Shown piece after piece: positions 1-5,534 of a stretch of DNA of 11,614 nucleotides. The translations under genes were made by a program, and so were the position numbers. Under the pieces are notes generated by a model that worked only from the letters and a program-made list of their open reading frames with translations, was not told the DNA's origin and did not search any database. The stretch comes from Methanobacteriota archaeon (GTDB taxonomy: Archaea; Thermoplasmatota; E2; DHVEG-1), in assembly GCA_026394435.1 (NCBI GenBank), contig JAPKYG010000082.1, positions 1 to 11,614 of the forward strand, given 5' to 3'. Within the stretch, counting starts at the first letter, position 1. Each line of letters begins with the position of its first letter.

Positions 1-581
1 TTGAACCCACCGTTGTCTTTTTTCTTTTCCTTTTTGTCAAGAACAATGTCAAGGATCCCGTTTTTATACGTCGCTTTTGTTGATTTGGTTTTCACGTTGC
101 AGGGGAGGTCGATGAGTTTGTGATATTTACGCTTCGGTGAGTCCACCTTGATTTCCAGGGAGCCCTCGGTTGCGACTAGATCAATATCGTCTTTCTCAAC
201 ACCAGGAATTTCGACGGTGATGGCAACCTCATTTTTCCCTTCGATAATGTCGGTGAGCGGCTCGATTTCTTCAGAGATTGTTGATTCTCCTCCGGGGGAT
301 TTTATCGATCGGTTTCCGAAATCCTCTATCTGAGGCTTCCCGTCGGGACCAAAGTCGATTTTATAGCCGTGCACAATGGGTTTCCCTGGTTGGGCGTTCG
401 TGAACATTTTCATCATTTCTTCTGCCATTTTCTTGATATCATCCATGATTTTATCATCATTAAAAACATCTCGTATCCTGTCATCATTGAAGATATCTCT
501 GAAGATATCATCGTCTCCTCGGAATGGGTCAATTGGGTTTCGTTTTTTTCTTTCGTGATTTTCATCGTCAAAAGGATTCAT
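1..581 (-). CDS. Archaeal Hsp20/alpha-crystallin small heat shock protein (3' end cut by window edge)
   Basis: This is an ATP-independent holdase that would bind unfolding proteins in the cytoplasm. The frame is open from the ATG at 579-581 to the window edge, giving 193 residues without a stop; the C-terminus is missing. Residues 1-60 are acidic and Phe/Asp/Met-rich. Residues 70-90 read GYKIDFGPDGKPQIEDFGN, a stretch typical of archaeal Hsp20 proteins. The alpha-crystallin fold follows: a PL.DIIEG...V.I.VEIPGVEKDDI strand pair (about 108-133), then LEIKV, and the A.YKNGILDIVL signature (170-181). The usual C-terminal I-x-I anchor would lie outside the window. A G-rich Shine-Dalgarno (GGGGG) lies 8 bases before the ATG. 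The gene sits downstream of dnaJ on the same strand and appears to have its own promoter overlapping the dnaJ stop. Family assignment is firm; no symbol is given because archaeal Hsp20 naming varies. Confidence 0.88.
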   Translation of the reverse strand, partial: MNPFDDENHERKKRNPIDPFRGDDDIFRDIFNDDRIRDVFNDDKIMDDIKKMAEEMMKMFTNAQPGKPIVHGYKIDFGPDGKPQIEDFGNRSIKSPGGESTISEEIEPLTDIIEGKNEVAITVEIPGVEKDDIDLVATEGSLEIKVDSPKRKYHKLIDLPCNVKTKSTKATYKNGILDIVLDKKEKKKDNGGF

Positions 582-617
582 ATCTTACTACCCCCTTTTT
601 TGGTTCTTTTCGATATA

Positions 618-628
618 CTACTTAGTAG
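618..628. promoter_or_regulatory. Perfect 11-base palindrome in the hsp20 leader/promoter
   Basis: CTACTTAGTAG is a perfect inverted repeat around one central base. It lies between the TATA box and the ATG, just upstream of the predicted transcription start at about 613. That is where an archaeal repressor would block polymerase, so it could be an operator for a heat-shock regulator. Such short palindromes also arise by chance. Confidence 0.3.
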
Positions 629-633
629 AACCC

Positions 634-1740
634 CTATTTATAGGTTTCGTCGGTGTTTTCGAGTTCTCTTTGGAGCTCTTCCAGGAGGAGTTTCGCTCTT
701 TTATTGAGTCTCTTTGGCGTTTTTACTTGGATAAGGACATAGAGATCCCCAGATCCAGAGCCGTGGATTTTCGGCATACCGCTGCCTTTGAGCTTAAAAA
801 GGGTTCCGCTTTCTGTCCCTTCTGGGATTTTTAGCTTCTCTCTGCCTTCGAGAGTTTCCACTGTTAGGGTTGCTCCAAGGGTTGCTTGAGGAAATGAGAT
901 GTTGAGTTTTCGGTAAAGGTCTGCTCCTCGTCGTTCAAAGACCAGGTGTTCCTTCATATGGACCACCACGTAGAGGTCACCGCTCTGGGTAGCGCCCCTG
1001 GAGTGTTCTCCTTGTCCTCCGAGTCGGAGGTGCGCCCCGTTATCGATTCCTTTAGGGATTTTCAACTCGATTTTCCTGGTTTTTTGTAGGGTTCCTCGTC
1101 CCCTGCATGAGGGACACAGATCTTCGATGATGGTTCCCTGGCCATGGCATTTTGAACAGTCGCTAATCTGGGTGAACACACCAAACGCGGTCCGACGGGA
1201 TGCTTGAAGCTGACCTGTACCTCCACAGGTTGAGCACCGTTTTGGGCTGGTGCCGGGTCTTGCTCCGTTTCCTCTGCAGGTGTCACAGAGTTCAGTTCGT
1301 GGCACCTCCAGTTCGGTTTCCATTCCCCGGTACGCATCTTCTAAGCGTATCTCGATGTCATATCGGATGTCGCTTCCTCGTTGGGCACTTGGATGACGGG
1401 CAAATCCGTTCTGGCGGCTAAAGAATTGCTCGAAAATATCGTTAATATCAAACCCCATTCCTCGGAAGATGTCGCCAAAGTCTGCTCCTCGGAAGATATC
1501 CTCTGAGGTGTACCGTTGATCTATTCCTGCATGACCGTACTGATCGTACATTTTTCGCTTCTCGTCATCATACAAGACCGCGTACGCTTCTGAGATTTCT
1601 TTGAATTTATCTTCAGCACCTTTGTCTTTGTTCTTATCTGGGTGGTATTTTAATGCGAGTTTCCGGTATGCTTTCTTGATTTCTTCTTTACTTGCAGAAT
1701 GATCAATACCAAGGATCTCATAGTAATCTTTTTTTACCAT
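634..1740 (-). CDS. dnaJ: Chaperone protein DnaJ (Hsp40)
   Basis: This is the co-chaperone that delivers unfolded substrates to DnaK and stimulates its ATPase. The protein is 368 residues, a normal length for a type I DnaJ. The J domain occupies residues 1-70 with the HPD motif at 33-35. A Gly/Phe-rich linker follows at about 80-115 (DIFRGADFGDIFRGMGF). The zinc-binding region carries four CxxCxGxG repeats with cysteine pairs at 152/155, 169/172, 195/198 and 209/212, all intact. The substrate-binding C-terminal domains run from about 225 to 350. No dnaK or grpE is visible in the window; the neighbours are hsp20 downstream and a prepilin peptidase upstream. The start MVKKDYYEILG fits the family exactly. 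A TATA-like box about 25 bases upstream suggests a leaderless transcript. Confidence 0.97.
   Translation of the reverse strand: MVKKDYYEILGIDHSASKEEIKKAYRKLALKYHPDKNKDKGAEDKFKEISEAYAVLYDDEKRKMYDQYGHAGIDQRYTSEDIFRGADFGDIFRGMGFDINDIFEQFFSRQNGFARHPSAQRGSDIRYDIEIRLEDAYRGMETELEVPRTELCDTCRGNGARPGTSPKRCSTCGGTGQLQASRRTAFGVFTQISDCSKCHGQGTIIEDLCPSCRGRGTLQKTRKIELKIPKGIDNGAHLRLGGQGEHSRGATQSGDLYVVVHMKEHLVFERRGADLYRKLNISFPQATLGATLTVETLEGREKLKIPEGTESGTLFKLKGSGMPKIHGSGSGDLYVLIQVKTPKRLNKRAKLLLEELQRELENTDETYK
635..650 (-). promoter_or_regulatory. Candidate TATA/BRE promoter of the hsp20 gene, inside the end of dnaJ
   Basis: Read on the minus strand this is ACGAAACC followed by TATAAATA (635-642), a good archaeal BRE plus TATA box. 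It overlaps the last codons and the stop codon of dnaJ (634-636). Its centre is about 57 bases upstream of the hsp20 ATG, which predicts a start of transcription near 613 and a leader of roughly 30 bases. It is a sequence match only; readthrough from dnaJ is also possible. Confidence 0.5.
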
Positions 1741-1756
1741 AGAACTAGCGACTGTA

Positions 1757-1767
1757 CATTTAAAAGG
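1757..1767 (-). promoter_or_regulatory. Candidate TATA box of dnaJ
   Basis: Minus-strand CTTTTAAATG is centred about 23 bases before the dnaJ ATG at 1740. At that spacing transcription would begin at or next to the start codon, so the mRNA may be leaderless, which agrees with the absence of a clear Shine-Dalgarno sequence. The box lies in the 59-base gap behind the peptidase gene. Confidence 0.4.
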
Positions 1768-1799
1768 AGTATTTCATTGTTATTATGACGCGGAATGGT

Positions 1800-2522
1800 T
1801 TACAGGATTACTTGGACTATTTGAAGGAGGATGTCTCCGAGGAAGAATGCGGCAAGGAACCCGGCAAGCAGCGGGATCATAAAGGGGATTTTAGGGGTGA
1901 CCCAGATTTCTTTTATCCCGAGTTTTTCGAATTCCGCAAGTTCTTCGTCCACATCGAAATTCTTTGGCATGAACATGAGTTTTCGTTTCCCGTCTTTTAT
2001 TTTTTCCAAGGGCCACACAAACGTCTGTTTTGCTTTTTCTACGGAGATTACGTAGCCGAGCAAACAGTGGGGGAACCGTAGGTTTCGTTTCCCGATATTA
2101 ATGACCAAGAGGCTTATGGGAATTAACAGGAAGAGGATTGTTGCGTTCGCAAAGATAATCCAGGATCCTGGGAGGGAAAGATATGGTTTCCAAAACGGGA
2201 AACCCTCAATTACTGGTTGGATGGGAATGAGTATCGCAAGTGCCATGAGTGCTTTTGCGTCCGCGCCGCCGAACAAGAGTCTCATTTGGAAGAACGCGTA
2301 CATGAGCGCGATCATGATAGGGATGAATACGAGGTACCAGATATTCGGGAACCCTCCGTCAAGGTATTGAATCACCAGGAGGATTGCTCCAACGATTCCC
2401 ATGATCACCCAGAGGATGTTTGCTGCCCTACGGGTTTTGATATCGGTATACGAGGCGTAAGCGAGCAGTACCACTCCTGTTATCAGGCGAATACTATTCA
2501 GAATTGTTGCATCGACCATCAT
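1800..2522 (-). CDS. Archaeal prepilin/preflagellin peptidase (A24 family, PibD/FlaK/EppA type)
   Basis: This is a membrane aspartyl protease that removes the short basic leader of type IV pilins and archaellins. It is 240 residues and mostly transmembrane, with segments near residues 10-26, 36-54, 62-79, 90-105, 118-140 and 205-235. Both catalytic aspartates are visible: Asp27 in AYASYTDIKTRRAAN, and Asp88 in the FGGADAK (GxxD-type) motif. The soluble insertion around 150-200 is followed by IWVTPKIPFMIPLLAG, the hallmark of the archaeal A24 C-terminal extension. Its likely substrates are the pilins at 7033-9238. It is divergent from the DHH gene with 70 bases between the starts. Two ATGs occur in tandem (2520-2522 and 2517-2519); the first is used here and no strong Shine-Dalgarno favours either. 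Whether it acts on pilins, archaellins or both cannot be told. Confidence 0.93.
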   Translation of the reverse strand: MMVDATILNSIRLITGVVLLAYASYTDIKTRRAANILWVIMGIVGAILLVIQYLDGGFPNIWYLVFIPIMIALMYAFFQMRLLFGGADAKALMALAILIPIQPVIEGFPFWKPYLSLPGSWIIFANATILFLLIPISLLVINIGKRNLRFPHCLLGYVISVEKAKQTFVWPLEKIKDGKRKLMFMPKNFDVDEELAEFEKLGIKEIWVTPKIPFMIPLLAGFLAAFFLGDILLQIVQVIL

Positions 2523-2542
2523 AGAGGATAGTAACAGAAAAG

Positions 2543-2554
2543 ACCATATTAAGG
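2543..2554 (-). promoter_or_regulatory. Candidate TATA box of the prepilin peptidase gene
   Basis: Minus-strand CCTTAATATGGT lies about 27 bases before the ATG at 2522, consistent with a leaderless or nearly leaderless transcript. The 70-base divergent gap must also hold the plus-strand promoter of the DHH gene, for which GATTTATCAT (2560-2569) is a possible TATA box. Confidence 0.33.
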
Positions 2555-2592
2555 TAATTGATTTATCATCCTGGACTTTCAGAGGTTGATGT

Positions 2593-3561
2593 ATGCTTGA
2601 AGAATTACAAGGATCTGGTGTATTGATTCATCATTGGGATACCGATGGGATTTGTTCTGCACTGCTCTTGTTAGAAAAACTTCCAAAAAATGTCGTGAAT
2701 AAAACTCTGGTGCTTGGGAATTATTTTCTGACCGAAGAGGAGCTAACCGCGTATTCTTCCTATGATTTTGTCATTGTCGTTGATATGGCGTTACCTGAGG
2801 AGAATATTCTTCGATTAGCAAAAAAGGTGAAGGTGCTTATCTTTGATCATCATCTACAACAACCGATTCCAGGTGTGGATCATCATAATCCCATTGGTAA
2901 AGGTGAAGACCCTCAGTTGTATCCCTCCGCAAGCTGGATCGTCAACGACTTCCTTGGGAACCCGATGAATGTGTTTGCGTTGCTTGGAATTATTGGTGAT
3001 CATGAGAAACGCATTCAAACAAACAAAGAGTTCTATTCGAAGATTACTGATTTTTGTTTAAAGGAGCGACTTACCTTTGATGAGCTTCTGATGATGGTGT
3101 CTTTGCTTGATTCCAGTTATAGGATTGGTGATCAGAAAGCAGTCGAAGAAGCACCGCATCTCCTCTTAGAATACACTGATGCTCAGAGGATTCTGCAGAA
3201 CATTCGGTGGAAAAATAATCTGGTTTTGCTTGAGAAAGAGATAGCAAAACATGTTACTGCACCTGGTGAAGAAAAACAAGGGGTTCTCTTAAAAAGAATT
3301 CATACGAAGTTTAATATTATTTCAACGGTGACGCGAAAGATTGCATGGGATTCAGGGAAGGATACGGTGGTTCTGAACACCGGATTTTTCAAAGATATGG
3401 ATCAGCTCTATGTACGAAGTGGTAAAAATCTGCAACCATTGATACAACAAGGTAAAATGCTTGGGTATCGCTGTGGAGGAAAAACCGAGGTGCTTGGTGC
3501 AGTGGTTCCGAAAGAAAAGACTGAGTCATTTTTACAAGAGATATTGAAGTTTCTCTCTTAA
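2593..3561 (+). CDS. DHH-family phosphoesterase (RecJ/NrnA-like)
   Basis: The protein would be a manganese-dependent phosphodiesterase of the DHH superfamily, acting on single-stranded DNA, short oligonucleotides or cyclic dinucleotides; the substrate cannot be read from sequence. It is 322 residues. The metal-binding motifs are in order: HHWDTDG (Asp16, Asp18), VVDMALP (Asp64), FDHH (Asp85-His87) and IIGDHEK (Asp136). The C-terminal DHHA1 domain ends in YRCGGKTEVLGAVVPKEK, where the usual glycine-rich GGGH loop reads CGGK, so His is replaced by Lys. Start: GAGGTTGAT lies just before the ATG and matches the anti-Shine-Dalgarno. This is the only plus-strand gene among 9 kb of minus-strand genes. 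Partial degenerate copies of its last 14-32 codons recur downstream at 3692, 4593, 6943 and 8171, which makes its 3' end the notable site of the region. Confidence 0.9.
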   Translation: MLEELQGSGVLIHHWDTDGICSALLLLEKLPKNVVNKTLVLGNYFLTEEELTAYSSYDFVIVVDMALPEENILRLAKKVKVLIFDHHLQQPIPGVDHHNPIGKGEDPQLYPSASWIVNDFLGNPMNVFALLGIIGDHEKRIQTNKEFYSKITDFCLKERLTFDELLMMVSLLDSSYRIGDQKAVEEAPHLLLEYTDAQRILQNIRWKNNLVLLEKEIAKHVTAPGEEKQGVLLKRIHTKFNIISTVTRKIAWDSGKDTVVLNTGFFKDMDQLYVRSGKNLQPLIQQGKMLGYRCGGKTEVLGAVVPKEKTESFLQEILKFLS

Positions 3562-3596
3562 ATGATATCACAAATGATATATTGTTGCGGTTGATT

Positions 3597-3632
3597 CTGA
3601 AAACGATTATTCTCCCAGGCAGCTGTCACGTT
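3597..3632 (+). repeat. Dispersed short repeat, second family, copy 1
   Basis: This 36-base stretch downstream of the DHH stop begins CTGAAAACG and ends ACGTT. Aligned without gaps to 7637-7672 it matches at 26 of 36 bases by hand count, and it also resembles 5397-5431. All three copies lie in the same orientation, just beyond the 3' end of a minus-strand gene or gene remnant. Its origin is unclear; GAAAA.GCTT followed by ATCGCTG may be a distant echo of the DHH codons for GKMLGYRCGG. Confidence 0.45.
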
Positions 3633-3691
3633 TTTCATAATGGATTCTTTCTTTGTGTCATATCCTTTTATAGAAGATATAATGAGAAAAG

Positions 3692-3724
3692 GAGGTGCTT
3701 GGGTGCGGTGGTTCCGAAAGAAAA
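3692..3724 (+). repeat. Degenerate copy of the DHH 3' coding end (copy B)
   Basis: The 33 bases match the functional DHH gene at 3487-3518 with one inserted G and one substitution by hand count. In the matching frame the sequence reads AVVPKEK, the same as the DHH C-terminus, then diverges. It lies on the plus strand and ends 15 bases before the 3' end of the convergent mntA gene. A 79-residue plus-strand frame spans it, but I treat that frame as chance. Confidence 0.75.
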
Positions 3725-3741
3725 AATTGGTTTTTTTCTTT
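3717..3741. terminator. Bidirectional A/T-tract terminator between DHH and mntA
   Basis: AAAGAAAAAA (3717-3726) and TTTTTTCTTT (3732-3741) form a perfect 10-base inverted repeat around a five-base loop. On either strand it gives a run of T, the archaeal termination signal, and it sits at the stop codon of mntA (3740-3742). It would end mntA transcripts and could also stop readthrough from DHH. The left arm is the end of the DHH-tail repeat, suggesting that the repeat has been reused as a terminator. Confidence 0.5.
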
Positions 3742-4114
3742 ACCCAAACATATGTGATATTTCTTTTTTTGTCATGGTTTGTCGTTGTTTTTCGTCATTC
3801 CAGATTTTTCGAAAACCGTAGAAATATTCAAAGAGTTCATACCGATCTTTCGTATAAATGATTTTATGATGTTGTATTACCTGGATTTTTAGAAAAAGAG
3901 GCATCGTTTCAAATATTTTCACGTCATATTTCAGGGGGAGTGTGTCTTTAAAGAGTTTTGAGGATTTTTCATTGGGAGCAACCAGACAAATATCAATATC
4001 ACTCCGTGGTGTATTCGTGCCTTTCATTTGCGAACCATATAAGAGAAGCCCTAAGACCCTGTTATGAAATGGTTCGAACTCTTTCTTTATGTTTTTAAGG
4101 ATTTTTTTATCCAT
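3740..4114 (-). CDS. mntA: MntA-like minimal nucleotidyltransferase antitoxin
   Basis: In characterised pairs this protein neutralises its HEPN toxin by adding AMP groups to a tyrosine of the toxin. It is 124 residues. The nucleotidyltransferase signature GSx10DxD is complete: Gly27-Ser28, Asp39 and Asp41 in LLLYGSQMKGTNTPRSDIDI. A further strand, KYDVKIFE (about 63-70), probably carries the third acidic residue. The C-terminus from about 85 is helical and includes ELFEYFYGFRKIWNDEKQR, usual for this group. The gene overlaps the upstream hepT by 28 bases on the same strand, the typical toxin-first order, so the two are co-translated. It ends at the bidirectional terminator next to DHH-tail copy B. 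Assignment rests on the motif plus the partner. Confidence 0.88.
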   Translation of the reverse strand: MDKKILKNIKKEFEPFHNRVLGLLLYGSQMKGTNTPRSDIDICLVAPNEKSSKLFKDTLPLKYDVKIFETMPLFLKIQVIQHHKIIYTKDRYELFEYFYGFRKIWNDEKQRQTMTKKEISHMFG

Positions 4115-4512
4115 TTTTTAATAACCTCTATAAAAATGATGATTTCCGGTATTAGTTCTTTGATGCTTTGAAATGCTATGGTATCATCAGTCCTGTTGTA
4201 CCGATGGATTAATCTGTTCCTCAATCCATTTGTATCTTGTACAACTCGTTTTTTGAATTTCAATTTCGTACTCAGTTTTTCTATATTGGTATAGTCATCT
4301 TTTGGAAGTACCTTTAGATCTTTACATGCCATCGCAATGATATCCATACAGGATTCAGCGAGTTCTTGAAACGCTTTATATGTTGCTAGTTTTGTGCGTT
4401 CATCTTCTATAAATTCTTCTGAGGATATATTTGTCCATTCCTCTATTTCTTGAATTCTTTTTTCTATGAGGTCGATTTTATCTTTGTAACGATTTCGTCT
4501 TTCTGAATCCAT
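4087..4512 (-). CDS. hepT: HepT-like HEPN-domain RNase toxin (DUF86 type)
   Basis: HEPN toxins of this kind are ribonucleases that stop growth until silenced by their MNT partner. The protein is 141 residues and all-helical. The catalytic Rx4HxY motif is present and intact: Arg98, His103 and Tyr105 in GLRNRLIHRYN. In studied pairs that tyrosine is the residue modified by MntA. Upstream features also fit: a basic N-terminal helix (1-25) and an AFQELAESCMDIIAMACKDL helix (about 47-66) like the HEPN dimer core. The start ATG at 4510-4512 has only a weak GGGATAG before it. A minus-strand TTTTATAA at 4563-4570 is a possible TATA box, predicting a leader of about 25-30 bases. It forms a two-gene operon with mntA. 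Confidence 0.88.
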   Translation of the reverse strand: MDSERRNRYKDKIDLIEKRIQEIEEWTNISSEEFIEDERTKLATYKAFQELAESCMDIIAMACKDLKVLPKDDYTNIEKLSTKLKFKKRVVQDTNGLRNRLIHRYNRTDDTIAFQSIKELIPEIIIFIEVIKKWIKKSLKT

Positions 4513-4562
4513 CTATCCCAAGTATCTCTAGGGGGTGATATTATGCTTTCTCTCCATCTGAA

Positions 4563-4570
4563 TTATAAAA
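4563..4570 (-). promoter_or_regulatory. Candidate TATA box of the hepT-mntA operon
   Basis: Minus-strand TTTTATAA lies about 54 bases upstream of the hepT ATG, predicting a start of transcription near 4540. It is a match to the archaeal TATA consensus only, in an AT-rich gap where such matches are common. Confidence 0.35.
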
Positions 4571-4592
4571 TGACAGGAAATCAATGGTTTTA

Positions 4593-4658
4593 GAGGCGGT
4601 GGTTCCGAAAGAGAAAACAGAGTCGTTTATACGCGAGATAGTGAGGTTTTTCTCATGA
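4593..4658 (+). pseudogene. Detached DHH 3' end with conserved frame and stop (copy C)
   Basis: Read on the plus strand the 22 codons give EAVVPKEKTESFIREI, then VRFFS and a stop. The last 21 residues of the functional DHH protein are GAVVPKEKTESFLQEI, then LKFLS and a stop. By hand count 15 of 20 aligned residues after the first are identical, and 50 of 63 bases. Six differences are silent third-position changes, the amino-acid changes are mostly conservative (Leu/Ile, Leu/Val, Lys/Arg), and the stop changes TAA to TGA. The fragment has no start or upstream domain, so it is a remnant. It faces the 3' end of vapC, 88 bases away. Confidence 0.8.
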
Positions 4659-4702
4659 GCAACGAAGAACCCATCGTTTTCTACATTAAAAGATCGTTTC
4701 AT

Positions 4703-4710
4703 AAAAAAAA
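4703..4710 (-). terminator. Poly-T terminator after vapC
   Basis: An eight-A run on the plus strand gives T8 on the minus strand (TCATTTTTTTTATG) about 37 bases beyond the vapC stop. A T-run is the usual archaeal termination signal. No strong hairpin accompanies it. Confidence 0.45.
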
Positions 4711-4746
4711 TGAGACTTTTGTTTAAAACCGAGGTAAATTCAATGA

Positions 4747-5112
4747 TTATGGGAATTCAACATTTTTAAGATTTTTGAAATACGCATCACCGGTGACTAA
4801 TATCGATTTATGATGTTGAGCTACTGCATAGATCAATGCATCAACGGTGTAGAGTCTGTGATTCTTCTTTATATCTGCACCTAGTAATGCAATTTCTCGG
4901 TCGATTTCGATAATTGCGGAGTTGTTACAGATGAATTCGATTCTCTCGTGGTATTGTTGTCCTTTTTGAAGATATTTATTTTTAATTTCTAGTAAACAAA
5001 TTGAGGGGGTAAGTATCTGATCTTTTCCGTCAAGTATTTTTTTTACGTTTTCTCCTTTTTTTGATCCGCTGAAATATTCTATCCACGCGCTTGAATCAAA
5101 GGTTACGGTCAT
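4747..5112 (-). CDS. vapC: VapC-type PIN-domain RNase toxin
   Basis: This is a magnesium-dependent endoribonuclease, with a tRNA or rRNA target in studied relatives. It is 121 residues, slightly short but complete. The PIN acidic residues are all visible: Asp6 in TFDSSAWIEYF, Glu42 in CLLEIKNKY, Asp91 in LYTVDALIYAVA, and Asp109 in LVTGDAYF. The last two motifs are the family hallmarks. The start overlaps the end of vapB by 17 bases, implying translational coupling. It follows vapB on the minus strand, ends before a T8 tract, and faces DHH-tail copy C. Target specificity cannot be inferred. Confidence 0.92.
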   Translation of the reverse strand: MTVTFDSSAWIEYFSGSKKGENVKKILDGKDQILTPSICLLEIKNKYLQKGQQYHERIEFICNNSAIIEIDREIALLGADIKKNHRLYTVDALIYAVAQHHKSILVTGDAYFKNLKNVEFP

Positions 5113-5299
5113 GTTCGTCCCTTAGGTTTTTTGTTCCTTTCTTTTTCAGCCAGGGGTCTGCTCCAAACATGTCTTTCTTCTTTTGTTTGAAGAAATATCG
5201 GACGAGGATGTCGTTGATGGTTGTTGAGATATTTCTTTTTCCGTATTTCGTCACAATCGTTTTGTAGACAGTGTCGTTCAGTTCTACGGTAGTTCTCAT
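5096..5299 (-). CDS. vapB: VapB-type antitoxin with ribbon-helix-helix N-terminus
   Basis: This is the antitoxin and probable autoregulator of vapC. Residues 1-40 (MRTTVELNDTVYKTIVTKYG onward to ISTTINDILVRYFF) fit a ribbon-helix-helix DNA-binding fold with one strand and two helices. The tail MFGADPWL...LRDEHDR is typical of VapB C-termini that wrap the PIN toxin. The ATG at 5297-5299 is preferred because the strand sequence begins there; a GTG at 5306-5308 would add three residues (MRV). The predicted transcription start near 5312 allows either. The upstream palindromic half-sites (5314-5334) suit binding by this protein together with VapC. Confidence 0.85.
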   Translation of the reverse strand: MRTTVELNDTVYKTIVTKYGKRNISTTINDILVRYFFKQKKKDMFGADPWLKKKGTKNLRDEHDRNL

Positions 5300-5313
5300 A
5301 ACTCTCACTCATT

Positions 5314-5334
5314 AAGCATATATGCTTTATGCTT
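5314..5334. promoter_or_regulatory. Operator-like repeats of the vapBC promoter
   Basis: AAGCATATATGCTT (5314-5327) is a perfect 14-base palindrome made of two 7-base half-sites, and the half-site TATGCTT is repeated immediately after it (5328-5334). The three contiguous half-sites fill the space between the TATA box and the predicted start of transcription near 5312. This is the classic place and form for autorepression by a ribbon-helix-helix antitoxin. Confidence 0.65.
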
Positions 5335-5345
5335 TATATATTTTT
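5333..5345 (-). promoter_or_regulatory. TATA box of vapBC
   Basis: Minus-strand AAAAATATATAAA is a strong archaeal TATA box centred near 5338, about 39 bases upstream of the vapB ATG. It touches the operator half-sites, so repressor binding would exclude TBP or polymerase. Confidence 0.55.
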
Positions 5346-5396
5346 CTTAGAGGTTCATCTCTGATTAACACAATATGTGAATGTTATTCGTTTCTC

Positions 5397-5446
5397 CCGA
5401 AAACGATGCTTCCCAAGACCAGTACCGCGTTCAGCAAAAGAAGATT
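5397..5446 (+). repeat. Dispersed short repeat, second family, copy 2
   Basis: The stretch begins CCGAAAACG and continues through a cgcgtt core to AAAAGAAGATT. By hand alignment it matches 7637-7672 at 27 of 36 positions with one gap, and the similarity runs on through the following 14-15 bases. It lies between the vapBC promoter and the 3' end of the ATPase gene. A 74-residue minus-strand frame covers it, but nothing in that frame supports a real gene. Confidence 0.5.
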
Positions 5447-5534
5447 ATAACATCCCTTTGAACGTGTAATCGCTTCCGCGATAGTGAACGTTTTTCGGGC
5501 ATCGTTCTTTGATCTTGAGAGAAGAATTAAGCCT

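Noticed and set aside
3560..3580. Direct repeat AAATGATAT after the DHH stop
   Set aside because: Only nine AT-rich bases, 12 apart; no element lies between them, so not a target-site duplication.
3582..3861. Plus-strand frames of 73-79 residues after the DHH stop
   Set aside because: They overlap mntA antisense; the only recognisable piece is the AVVPKEK tail fragment, already described as a repeat.
4543..4593. 16-codon frame with a strong GGGGGTGAT Shine-Dalgarno just before copy C
   Set aside because: Very short, without known similarity, and overlapping the predicted hepT promoter; the match may be chance.
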